In this document: positions 42,248-50,665 of the stretch, one piece after another
How positions within the stretch are numbered: position 1 is the stretch's first letter
Layout of the letters: each line of letters starts with the position of its first letter
Assembly: GCA_038225855.1 (NCBI GenBank)
Contig: JBBRQU010000020.1
Location: 7,725 to 71,724 of the forward strand
From: CAHJXF01 sp038225855
Lineage (GTDB): Bacteria > Pseudomonadota > Gammaproteobacteria > Burkholderiales > Burkholderiaceae_D
Direction: 5' to 3'
Length of the DNA: 64,000 nucleotides
Notes under the pieces: model-generated
The model's input: only the letters and a program-made list of their open reading frames with translations
The model's database searches: none
What the model was told of the DNA's origin: nothing
Made by a program: the position numbers and the translations under genes

Positions 42248-44454
42248 AGCAACTGATTCGGTGCAACGCTGCGGCGTTCGCCTCCTCGATGGCCGGCCCC
42301 GTTCGCAAATGGCTGCTGATCGCTCTTGCGGTTGTCTGTTCGATCGGGCCTGCAGTGGCGATCGCGCAGGACAACGCCATCCAGGAGGTCACGACATCTC
42401 AGCAAGGGGGCAACCTGATCGTGCGCATTGCGCTCAAGTCGGCGCCTGCCTCAGCACCCGCATCGTTCTCGATCGCGACTCCGGCACGCATCGCGCTCGA
42501 CTTCGTGCGGACCACGAATGAGTCGGGCAAGAATCTGATCGATTCCAATCAAGGCGATCTGCGTTCGATCAATCTCGTCACTGCCGGCGATCGCACGCGC
42601 CTCGTGCTCAATCTCAAGCGCAGCGTGTCGTACAACACCGCCATCGAAGGCAACGCCGTGATCGTCACGCTGACGGCTCCGATTGCCGACGCCGCAGCCA
42701 CCGCATCGACGAGCGCACCACGCGCCCCGACGACGCGCTTTGCCGAATCTTCGCCGAACGTCGCCGCGCACAGCATCCGCGATATCGATTTCCGTCGCGC
42801 AGCTGACGGCACCGGCCGCGTCATCATCGATCTGTCGGACAGTCAGGCCGGCGTGGACATTCGCACGCAAGGCCAGTCCATCGTGGTCGACTTTCTCAAG
42901 TCATCGCTGCCCGACAGTCTGCGTCGCCGTCTGGACGTGACCGACTTCGCAACGCCTGTGCAAACCATCAACACCTTCACGCAAGGCGACAACGTGCGCA
43001 TGGTGATCGAGCCGCGCGGCCTGTGGGAGCACAACGCCTATCAGACCGACAATCGGCTGGTCGTCGAAGTCAAGCCGCTGAAGGAAGATCCGAACAAGCT
43101 CTTCCAGAGCACACGCGCGGGCTACAAGGGCGAGCGGCTGTCGCTGAACTTCCAGAACGTCGACGTGCGCTCCCTGCTGCAGGTGATTGCGGATTTCACC
43201 AACCTCAACATCATCACCAGCGATTCGGTCAACGGCAACCTGACGCTCCGCCTGAAAGACGTGCCGTGGGATCAGGCGCTCGACATCATCCTGCAGGCCA
43301 AGGGCCTGGATATGCGCAAGAACGGCAACGTGATTCTGGTTGCGCCCAAGGATGAACTCGCAACCAAGGAGAAGCTCGACCTCGAAGCGCGTTCGCAGAT
43401 CGCGGACCTCGAGCCGCTGCGCAGCGAGACCTTTCAGCTCAACTATCAGAAGGCGCAGGATCTCGTCGACTTCCTCAACGGAACCGGTGCGTCGGGCGGG
43501 ACGGGCACGGCTGGCGGCTCGGCGAACCGCATCCTGAGCAAACGCGGCGCGGCCTCGGCCGATCTGCGAACCAATCAGGTCTTCGTGGTCGAGACCGCGA
43601 CCAAGCTCGAACAGATTCGCGGCGTCATCGCCAAGCTCGACATCCCGAGCAGGCAGGTGATCATCGAGTCGCGCATCGTCGAGGCCAACGATCAGTTCAG
43701 CCGCAACCTCGGCGTGAAGCTCGGGTTCTTCAACAATCAGATTCCGGCGCCGACCAGCACCGGCAACTTGCGATATCGCATCACGGGCAATTATCTGGGC
43801 GCCGGCGAGCAGACCGGCCAGACCGCGCTCACCGGGGGCAGCTACATCCCCGACACGCAGTTCCTGAGTTTGCCCGCGGCCGGCATCAATGGTCTGAACC
43901 CTGCGTCGCTAGGCATCAGCCTGTTCACGAAAAGCGCGACCAAGTTCCTCAACCTCGAACTGTCCGCGCTCGAAGCCGACGGGGCGGGCAAGATCGTGTC
44001 GAGCCCGCGCGTGGTGACGGCCGATCAGGTCAAGGCCTTGATCGAGCAGGGCACCGAGCTGCCCTACCAGGTTGCGACCAGCAGCGGCGCGACCAGCATC
44101 CAGTTCCGCAAGGCGAACCTGAAGCTCGAAGTCACGCCGCAGATCACGCCCGAAGGCAACATCATTCTGGTTGTCGACGTGACCAAGGACAGCGTGGGTC
44201 AGGTCACCACCGCAGGCTTCGCGATCGACACCAAGCACGTCAACACCACGGTGCTGGTGGAGAACGGCGGCACGGTGGTTCTGGGCGGCATCTTCCAGTT
44301 GACAGACAACAACACCGTCACCAAGGTCCCGTTGCTGGGCGACGTGCCGGTGCTGGGCTACCTGTTCAAGAACACGGCGAAAACCACCAACAAGAGCGAG
44401 CTGTTGATCTTCATCACGCCGACCATGGTCAATGGTCGAGTGACGCTGCGCTGA
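42244..44454 (+). CDS. pilQ: Type IV pilus secretin PilQ
   Basis: PilQ forms the outer-membrane ring through which type IV pili pass. The 736-residue protein has a signal peptide, two AMIN domains (about residues 45-130 and 180-270), an STN/N0 domain near 'LNFQNVDVRSLLQVIADFT', an N1 domain and the C-terminal secretin domain. The last has VIIESRIVEANDQFSRNLG and the 'VPLLGDVPVLGYLF' motif before the final beta-strand. The ATG overlaps the pilP stop (ATGA). It is the last gene of pilMNOPQ and is followed by a strong terminator. Confidence 0.96.
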   Translation: MKQLIRCNAAAFASSMAGPVRKWLLIALAVVCSIGPAVAIAQDNAIQEVTTSQQGGNLIVRIALKSAPASAPASFSIATPARIALDFVRTTNESGKNLIDSNQGDLRSINLVTAGDRTRLVLNLKRSVSYNTAIEGNAVIVTLTAPIADAAATASTSAPRAPTTRFAESSPNVAAHSIRDIDFRRAADGTGRVIIDLSDSQAGVDIRTQGQSIVVDFLKSSLPDSLRRRLDVTDFATPVQTINTFTQGDNVRMVIEPRGLWEHNAYQTDNRLVVEVKPLKEDPNKLFQSTRAGYKGERLSLNFQNVDVRSLLQVIADFTNLNIITSDSVNGNLTLRLKDVPWDQALDIILQAKGLDMRKNGNVILVAPKDELATKEKLDLEARSQIADLEPLRSETFQLNYQKAQDLVDFLNGTGASGGTGTAGGSANRILSKRGAASADLRTNQVFVVETATKLEQIRGVIAKLDIPSRQVIIESRIVEANDQFSRNLGVKLGFFNNQIPAPTSTGNLRYRITGNYLGAGEQTGQTALTGGSYIPDTQFLSLPAAGINGLNPASLGISLFTKSATKFLNLELSALEADGAGKIVSSPRVVTADQVKALIEQGTELPYQVATSSGATSIQFRKANLKLEVTPQITPEGNIILVVDVTKDSVGQVTTAGFAIDTKHVNTTVLVENGGTVVLGGIFQLTDNNTVTKVPLLGDVPVLGYLFKNTAKTTNKSELLIFITPTMVNGRVTLR

Positions 44455-44494
44455 AGCCTGATCGATAGCGGCAAGCGCTCTTCAAGACGCCAAG

Positions 44495-44524
44495 AAAACG
44501 CCGCCCGCGGGCGGCGTTTTCTTT
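44495..44524 (+). terminator. Intrinsic terminator of pilMNOPQ
   Basis: Positions 44495-44520 are a perfect palindrome made of AAAACGCCGCCCG and its complement, with a T run on the plus-strand side. It lies 40 bases after the pilQ stop. Confidence 0.85.
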
Positions 44525-44553
44525 GAGGCACCCGCAAACGCTAGAATCGCCTC

Positions 44554-45141
44554 GTGACTCACGATCGCGACAACATCTTTCTCGTCGGCATGATGGGTGC
44601 GGGCAAGAGCGCCGTCGGGCGGCAGCTCGCCGCGCGGCTCGACCGGACTTTCTTCGACACCGATCACGAGATCGAGGCGCGAACCGGCGTGTCGATCCCG
44701 GTGATTTTCGACGTCGAAGGTGAGGCGGGATTTCGCAAGCGTGAAGAGCAGATGATCGACGAACTCACGCAGCGCCCGTCCATTGTGCTGGCGACCGGAG
44801 GGGGCGCCGTCCTCAATACGGCCACACGCCTTCGCCTGAAGGAGCGCGGCTTCACCATCTATCTGCACGCGAAGATCGGCGACCTCTGGCATCGAACGAA
44901 GAACGACCGCCATCGGCCTCTGCTTGCGTGCGCCGATCCGAAGCAACGTCTCGAAGAATTGCTCGAGGAGCGCGACCGGCTGTATCGCGAGGTTGCGGAC
45001 CTCGTGGTGGAAACGGGGCGCCCGAGCGTGACGCGCCTGGTTGCGTCGATTGCTGAACAGCTCCAAGAGGTGCGGGGTCATCACCCGCCGGCAGGCGAAG
45101 AGCAACCATCACGCGCCGGTTCCGCCGAGGCCCCTGGATGA
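44554..45141 (+). CDS. aroK: Shikimate kinase
   Basis: Shikimate kinase phosphorylates shikimate at the 3-position in aromatic amino acid synthesis. The 195-residue protein has the P-loop FLVGMMGAGKSAVGRQLA, the shikimate-binding FFDTDHEIEARTGVSI, EGEAGFRKREE and VLATGGGAV. It starts with GTG (VTHDRDNIFLVG). The C-terminal 25 residues are an Ala/Glu-rich extension beyond the usual fold. The stop overlaps the aroB start, the classical aroK-aroB coupling downstream of pilQ. Confidence 0.95.
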   Translation: MTHDRDNIFLVGMMGAGKSAVGRQLAARLDRTFFDTDHEIEARTGVSIPVIFDVEGEAGFRKREEQMIDELTQRPSIVLATGGGAVLNTATRLRLKERGFTIYLHAKIGDLWHRTKNDRHRPLLACADPKQRLEELLEERDRLYREVADLVVETGRPSVTRLVASIAEQLQEVRGHHPPAGEEQPSRAGSAEAPG

Positions 45142-46301
45142 AGGCGCCGTCGTCATCGACCATGGTCGAGCGACTACTCGTGGTCGAGCTCGCCGCTCGC
45201 AGCTATCCGATTCATCTCGTCGATGGTCCGGTTGCGGCGCCTCGTTCGCATGCGGATTTCTGGGTCGAACTGTTGGCGCGCTGCGATGCAGGTCGCGATC
45301 TCGTGCTCGTCACCAACACGACGCTGGCGCCGCTCTATGGTCAAGCGCTGGCGCGGCAACTCGAAGCCGGCGGGCGTCGTGTCGTGATGATCGTGGTCGA
45401 AGACGGCGAGCAGTTCAAGAACGCCGCCATGCTCGACACCATCCACGATGCGATGCTCGACGCGCGTTGCGAGCGCAGCGCGATCCTGATCGCGCTCGGC
45501 GGCGGCGTTGTCGGTGACGTGGCCGGCTTCGCGGCGGCGACTTATCAGCGCGGCGTGCGCTTCTTGCAGATACCGACGACCCTGCTCGCGCAGGTCGATT
45601 CATCGGTGGGCGGCAAGACCGGCATCAATCATCGGCTCGGCAAGAACATGATCGGCGCATTCCATCAGCCGCAGGCCGTGGTGATCGACCTCGCCACCCT
45701 CGGCACTTTGCCCGACCGCGAGTTCTCTGCAGGCCTGGCGGAGGTCATCAAATATGGCGTCAGCCTCGACGCGCGTTTCTTCGAGTGGCTCGAAGGCACG
45801 ATGCCGTCGTTGATGTCGCGCGACCGCGTCGCGCTTGCACATGCGATTCGACGCTCATGCGAATTGAAGGCCGACATCGTCGCGCACGACGAGCGCGAAG
45901 CAGGTCGTCGCGCGCTACTCAACTTCGGCCATACCTTCGGCCATGCGATCGAAGGCGCGACGGGCTATGGCGCCTGGCTGCACGGCGAGGCGGTCGCCGC
46001 CGGCATGATGTTGGCCTCACGTCTGTCCATGCGGCTGGGTTCGATCGACCGCAGCGTCGTCGATCGTCTGCGGGCCATGCTGATTGACGCGGGATTGCCG
46101 GTCGATGCGCCCCAATTGAGCGTCGACGAGTGGCTGCATTGGATGGCGAGCGACAAGAAGTCCGATGCGGGCCGTCTGCGTTTCGTGCTGCTCGACGCCT
46201 TGGGCAGTGCACGCGTTGCCAACGTGGCCGACGATGCCTTGCGCGACGTGCTCGTCGCTTCGAGCGCATCGCGCGCGGCAGAACCCGTCGCAGCGCCGTG
46301 A
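45138..46301 (+). CDS. aroB: 3-dehydroquinate synthase
   Basis: AroB converts DAHP to 3-dehydroquinate with NAD and a divalent metal, the second step of the shikimate pathway. The 387-residue protein has EDGEQFKN, the GGGVVGDVAGFAAATYQRG dinucleotide and phosphate loop, and VDSSVGGKTGINHRLGKNMIG. The metal histidines are in LNFGHTFGHAIE and WLHGEAVAAGM. It overlaps aroK at the start and dgt at the end (GTGA). Confidence 0.96.
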   Translation: MKAPSSSTMVERLLVVELAARSYPIHLVDGPVAAPRSHADFWVELLARCDAGRDLVLVTNTTLAPLYGQALARQLEAGGRRVVMIVVEDGEQFKNAAMLDTIHDAMLDARCERSAILIALGGGVVGDVAGFAAATYQRGVRFLQIPTTLLAQVDSSVGGKTGINHRLGKNMIGAFHQPQAVVIDLATLGTLPDREFSAGLAEVIKYGVSLDARFFEWLEGTMPSLMSRDRVALAHAIRRSCELKADIVAHDEREAGRRALLNFGHTFGHAIEGATGYGAWLHGEAVAAGMMLASRLSMRLGSIDRSVVDRLRAMLIDAGLPVDAPQLSVDEWLHWMASDKKSDAGRLRFVLLDALGSARVANVADDALRDVLVASSASRAAEPVAAP

Positions 46302-47428
46302 TCGAATCGACTGGCTTGGCGCCGTATGCCGCGCGCGCGGACCAAAGCCGCGGCCGCGCCCATGCGGAAGAAGCATCCGCATCCCGAAGCGAATTTCAGC
46401 GCGATCGCGATCGCATCATTCATTCATCCGCCTTTCGCCGACTCGAATACAAGACCCAGGTCTTCGTCAACCACGAAGGCGATCTGTTTCGCACACGCCT
46501 GACGCATTCGCTCGAAGTCGCGCAGATCGCGAGGTCGATCGCGCGCAACCTCGGTCTGAACGAAGACCTGGTCGAAGCGATCTCGCTCGCACACGATCTC
46601 GGGCACACGCCCTTCGGTCATGCCGGGCAGGACGCACTCAACGATTGCATGAAGGATCACGGCGGCTTCGAGCACAACCTGCAATCGCTGCGCGTCGTCG
46701 ATGTTCTCGAAGAGCGCTACGGCGGTTTCGACGGACTGAACCTCTGTTTCGAGACGCGCGAAGGCATTCTCAAGCACTGCTCGCTCTCGAATGCAGAGAA
46801 GCTCGGCGACGTGGGGCGCCGCTTCATCGAACGCAAACAACCCTCCCTCGAAGCGCAACTCGCCAATCTCGCCGACGAGATCGCGTACAACAATCACGAC
46901 ATCGACGACGGCCTGCGCTCGGGCCTGCTCACCATCGGGCAGATGATGACGATCGATTTATTCCGCAGACACGCCGAGTCGGTGCAGCGACTCTTCCCGG
47001 ATATTCAGGAACGACGGCTGGTTCTGGAAACCGTGCGGCGGATGATCAATGAACTGATCATCGACGTCACCGCGACCAGCCGCGCGAATATCGAAAAGGC
47101 CGGGCCTTTGTCGATCGATCAGGTGCGAATGCAGAGTCCGTTGATCGCATTCAGCCCCAGGATCCGCGAAGAAGCTGTCGCGTTGAAGCGATTCCTGCAC
47201 AAGAATCTTTATCAGCATTATCTCGTGCAGAGAATGACGAACAAGGCAAAGCGTATTGTCAGTGAGCTGTTTGAGTTATTTCATTCGCAGCCGATACTGT
47301 TGCCGACCGAGCATTTCAAACGCTCCGGAGATTTAGGCGCACGCGCTATTGCGGATTACATAGCAGGAATGACGGATCGTTTTGCCATACGAGAATATCG
47401 GCGGCTTTTTCATATAGGAAGTATGTAG
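46298..47428 (+). CDS. dgt: Deoxyguanosinetriphosphate triphosphohydrolase-like protein
   Basis: This HD-domain enzyme hydrolyses dNTPs to nucleoside and triphosphate, affecting dNTP pools. The 376-residue protein has the metal-binding residues in TRLTHSLEVAQIAR, the HD pair in SLAHDLGHTPFGHAG, and 'HGGFEHNLQSLRVVD'. It has the shorter length of the type 2 dGTPase subfamily. A GTG start at 46298 overlaps the aroB stop; the frame stays open further upstream but that part is antisense-like and unrelated. The 3' end is AT-richer than the rest. Confidence 0.93.
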   Translation: MIESTGLAPYAARADQSRGRAHAEEASASRSEFQRDRDRIIHSSAFRRLEYKTQVFVNHEGDLFRTRLTHSLEVAQIARSIARNLGLNEDLVEAISLAHDLGHTPFGHAGQDALNDCMKDHGGFEHNLQSLRVVDVLEERYGGFDGLNLCFETREGILKHCSLSNAEKLGDVGRRFIERKQPSLEAQLANLADEIAYNNHDIDDGLRSGLLTIGQMMTIDLFRRHAESVQRLFPDIQERRLVLETVRRMINELIIDVTATSRANIEKAGPLSIDQVRMQSPLIAFSPRIREEAVALKRFLHKNLYQHYLVQRMTNKAKRIVSELFELFHSQPILLPTEHFKRSGDLGARAIADYIAGMTDRFAIREYRRLFHIGSM

Positions 47429-47555
47429 GCATCTCCGACACGGCAATTTGCTCGCGCGCTTATGCTTGCCAAAGAAAAAGTCCGACAAGAATAGACGTGT
47501 GCAGGAAGGCCGGCGAAACGCCGCCGATCTTTCAATTGCATACTCACTGCGGCTA

Positions 47556-49511
47556 CTAATATGGCGAGGGAGGCAACAGACAGGCCTGAATGTCCGAAAC
47601 TAGAGCTGGAAGCGCGAAACGTACTTCGCCAAGCGTCTCAGTCCCTTGCACAAGGGTACGCGCACGAATTCTGTCGATGATCCACAAGGCATTCGATTTC
47701 GTGTAGGTCAAGTTGAACGTCGCGACTCCGTTTGAGGCCGTGGTTACAGTCGCTGGTAGGGTTCCGGACGCAGAGTTCGGCGGCGTCAATTGTAGGTTGG
47801 CTGGCCCCGGAGCGGACAGGACCCCGCTTGGATAAAGCTTGCGAACGCCATCTTCATTTTGCTCGAGAATTAGATTTTCATTCACGTCTTCGTTAAAATA
47901 GTATGTGCCAGGCAATCCAGGCGGCGCGTTGTTTACGCAAACTGTTCCGCCGACATTAAATGCGATCGGCCACGTGCTCAAACTAACAACTGTATTCGCA
48001 ACCGGATTGCCATTCGAGTCGGCAATCAGCACCGACATCGGCAACACGTATAACGTCCCGTTGCCACTGTCGGTTGCGACGCTCGCACGACCGATCGTGA
48101 CCGAGCCTGCTGTTCCACCAATAACGACGGTGGCATCCGAGCCTGACGGTGGCGTACCCGTCGACACGACTGGGAGTGCAGGATCTTGGACCACGGTGGC
48201 CCTGATCTGCACGCCGTTAGCGCCAGATGGTAGCGAGCCCGCCGTGAATGTTGCTGTTGCCTGACCAAGCCCACTGCTGCCGCCGGGGACAGACGAGGTC
48301 AACACGACTGCAGGAGTAATCGTTTCACCGCCCCCAGTTGAGTTCACGATTCTGAACGCAACGGGACACCCCCCCACGGGATTGGCGACGGGCGTGGCAC
48401 CATCAGTCACGGTGACCAGCAAGGTGGAAAGGCTTGATGTTCCACCCGAACTGGGTGCGACCACACTAGGGGATGACTGAAGCGTGACTTTACTGGCTGA
48501 GGTGCATGAAGCCGTAAACGACACAACGCGAGAATCGTTGATCGTTGACTGGCGCGCTGTGTCGAAAACCTGAATATTTGCAACGCCCGCAGAAGCGGAC
48601 GAAAGCGTTGCACTTGCAGTTCCACCCGCAATCGACGGCGGAGTGTAGACGCTCCTGCCGCTTTCTAACCATGTACCGAGCGTGGTGACGAACGTGACAC
48701 TTGTCGTGGGCGCGGGTACCCGGACGGACACGGTAACGGGTGTGTTGATCGTTGCTGGGGTGGGAGTCGGAGCAGCTGCAGGTGTTGTGATCTGAAAAGC
48801 GGTGGAAGCTCCGGTCACCGTCAGAACAATCGTGCGCGTTTCACCTACGCCAGTTGCCGTGATTGTCACCAACCCGCCTGCAATTGGCGTCACTATTGAT
48901 GTGAAATTGCCAGAAGCATCCGTTGTCCCACTAATCGGGCTGAGGGTAACGATGCCGTTAGTCGATTGTGTCAGCGTGATCGTCTGGCCGGCAAGGACGG
49001 TGCCAGCGGAGTTCTTTGCCGTCACCGTAAGCGTCGCGGTAGATCCGCCCACCACAAGCGAACTACTCGTGGTGGTCAGAGTAAGCGTGGAGCCCGTTAT
49101 GCGAACGGGTATCTGAGCGGTCTGCCCGCTTGCAGAAGCGACGATGGTCGCCGTCCGAGTGCTCGCATTGCTCGTCCCAGAAGAGAACGTCACAGTTGCT
49201 TTGCCGGATGCGTCGCTGACCCCGCTTGATGCACTGAGAAAGCCGCTGTCCGCCGAGAACGTAACGGGAACGCCTGATACCGCAGCGTTCGAAGCGTTGA
49301 CGACAGTTGCCGTAATCGTTGCCGAATTGCTGTTATCGGATGCGACCGATGTGAGCGAAGAACTAACACTGATTGCGGACGCAATGGGCACGGGGACTGG
49401 CGCTGGGGCTGGCGTCGATGTGCCGGAGCCGCCTCCGCCGCAAGCGCCCAAAAGGCCGGCAAACATCAGCGAAATGAAACAGCCTAACGTTCTTGATGAA
49501 ATCTTGATCAC
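47556..49511 (-). CDS. Large Ig-like-repeat (Big_1/invasin-type) surface lipoprotein
   Basis: The product has a lipoprotein signal (SLMFAGLLGACGGGGSG, cysteine near residue 24), a proline spacer and a Ser/Thr/Ala/Val-rich body with repeated bacterial immunoglobulin-like domains. At least two Big_1-type units are clear in the first 220 residues ('VSGVPVTFSADSGFLSA', 'VLAGQTITLTQSTNGIV'), with more divergent ones after. The C-terminal part has an unusual segment GTYYFNEDVNENLILEQNED. A GTG at 49511 with GGGAG five bases upstream is the best start. Such proteins act as adhesins or surface stalks; the ligand is unknown. Confidence 0.82.
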   Translation of the reverse strand: MIKISSRTLGCFISLMFAGLLGACGGGGSGTSTPAPAPVPVPIASAISVSSSLTSVASDNSNSATITATVVNASNAAVSGVPVTFSADSGFLSASSGVSDASGKATVTFSSGTSNASTRTATIVASASGQTAQIPVRITGSTLTLTTTSSSLVVGGSTATLTVTAKNSAGTVLAGQTITLTQSTNGIVTLSPISGTTDASGNFTSIVTPIAGGLVTITATGVGETRTIVLTVTGASTAFQITTPAAAPTPTPATINTPVTVSVRVPAPTTSVTFVTTLGTWLESGRSVYTPPSIAGGTASATLSSASAGVANIQVFDTARQSTINDSRVVSFTASCTSASKVTLQSSPSVVAPSSGGTSSLSTLLVTVTDGATPVANPVGGCPVAFRIVNSTGGGETITPAVVLTSSVPGGSSGLGQATATFTAGSLPSGANGVQIRATVVQDPALPVVSTGTPPSGSDATVVIGGTAGSVTIGRASVATDSGNGTLYVLPMSVLIADSNGNPVANTVVSLSTWPIAFNVGGTVCVNNAPPGLPGTYYFNEDVNENLILEQNEDGVRKLYPSGVLSAPGPANLQLTPPNSASGTLPATVTTASNGVATFNLTYTKSNALWIIDRIRARTLVQGTETLGEVRFALPALVSDIQACLLPPSPY

Positions 49512-49832
49512 ATGTACTCCCACAACCTCGCGAAGTTTCTTCGGCGCGTTTTCCGGCTTCATCTCACCTTCAAAAGGAAGGGCATCATCGAGATTGCGGA
49601 AAAGCGAAATAAATGAAGCAATTGCCCCATATCATTAGAGCGCAGCTTCCACGGCGGTGCAATTTGCGGGCCGCCTTTTTCAATAGCTGTTGTTTACCCG
49701 CGTCGGCGGTCGGGAACTTATCCTTAGCGCTCGTCGGCGTTTGCCGCTAGGGTCTCGATTCGCCGATGCATCCCCTTCAGCGTCGGTATCGATGATCCAA
49801 GCTTGAGGGTCAATTGCCCTCCGCGAAAAATT

Positions 49833-50522
49833 ATGGCCCGCCTGCCTCGACTCTTTGCCCCCGGCGTGGTTCAGCGCGTTGTCCAGCGTGCCACTGATGG
49901 GAGACTGCTGTTCGATGGCGCTGACGACTATCGCTTCTTTGTCGAGTTGCTCAGGCAGGCGGCCGACTCCAATGACCTGGCGATTCACGCCTATGTCCTT
50001 CTTCCCGGGGAAGTTCAGTTACTCGCGACACCGACCAACAGCACCGGGTTGCCGCGAACGATGCAGGCGATCGGGCGACGCTATGTGCCGTACATGAACC
50101 GGCAGTCCGGTCGGCTCGGTCCGCTGTTCGATCGACGCTATCGCTCGACGTTGATCGAGGCCGAGCGCTATCTGATGGCTTGCATGCAGCATCTCGAAAC
50201 GCAGCCCGTTGCACTAGGCCTCGCGCAGTCGCCGCAGGAGTGGGGCTGGTCGAGCTATCGACATCATGTCGGCCTCGAACAGGAGACCTTTCTCGTCGAT
50301 CACCCACTCTATTGGGCATTGCGCAATACGCCCTTCGAACGCCAGGCGGCTTATCGGTCCTTGTTCGAAACGCCTCCGGGAGCGGATATGACGAGCGCAA
50401 TCGAGGCGGCTACGCAGACCGGTTGGGCGATGGGAAGCGAGATTTTTTTGCGATCGCTGGCCGGGCAAGCTACCCGCCGCGTGATTCCGTTGTCGCGAGG
50501 GAGACCAAGAAAATGTCAATGA
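49833..50522 (+). CDS. Domesticated REP-associated Y1 transposase-like protein, catalytic residues lost
   Basis: This 229-residue protein aligns by eye with REP-associated tyrosine transposases (IS200/IS605-related Y1 family): MARLPRLFAPG start, IHAYVLLPGEVQLLATP, 'GRRYVPYMNRQSGRLGPLFDRRY', 'WGWSSYRHH' and HPLYWALRNTPFERQAAYR. The family HUH motif (usually NHxH) is replaced by GEVQ (residues 59-62), and the catalytic tyrosine position in the 'CMxY' helix is His120. The N-terminal QRGNN motif is also lost. The frame is intact and the C-terminus keeps an AT-hook-like RGRPRK. It sits upstream of gltB. It is probably a DNA-binding relic or a regulator; its role is unknown. Confidence 0.8.
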   Translation: MARLPRLFAPGVVQRVVQRATDGRLLFDGADDYRFFVELLRQAADSNDLAIHAYVLLPGEVQLLATPTNSTGLPRTMQAIGRRYVPYMNRQSGRLGPLFDRRYRSTLIEAERYLMACMQHLETQPVALGLAQSPQEWGWSSYRHHVGLEQETFLVDHPLYWALRNTPFERQAAYRSLFETPPGADMTSAIEAATQTGWAMGSEIFLRSLAGQATRRVIPLSRGRPRKCQ

Positions 50523-50537
50523 AAGAATGATTTGAGG

Positions 50538-50589
50538 CCGGCCCCAATTGTATTTCTCATTCCGAGTGCATTTGATTAAATGGGGTCGG
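50538..50589. repeat. Imperfect inverted repeat, REP-like, upstream of gltB
   Basis: CCGGCCCCAATT (50538-50549) and AAATGGGGTCGG (50578-50589) are imperfect inverted copies (two mismatches) with a 28-base spacer. The GGGGTC core resembles REP-type extragenic sequences associated with Y1 transposases. It directly follows the transposase-like gene and precedes gltB. Confidence 0.5.
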
Positions 50590-50665
50590 ATTCCCAAATA
50601 AGTCGTTGCACCGGCTGCTGCACTGCATTAATGTGATCGAGTTCTCGATCCTTTGCGGCCGCCCC

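Noticed and set aside
49653..49680. GGCGG...CCGCC followed by T run, terminator-like on the plus strand
   Set aside because: Only a five-base stem with a long loop, and no plus-strand gene ends nearby.
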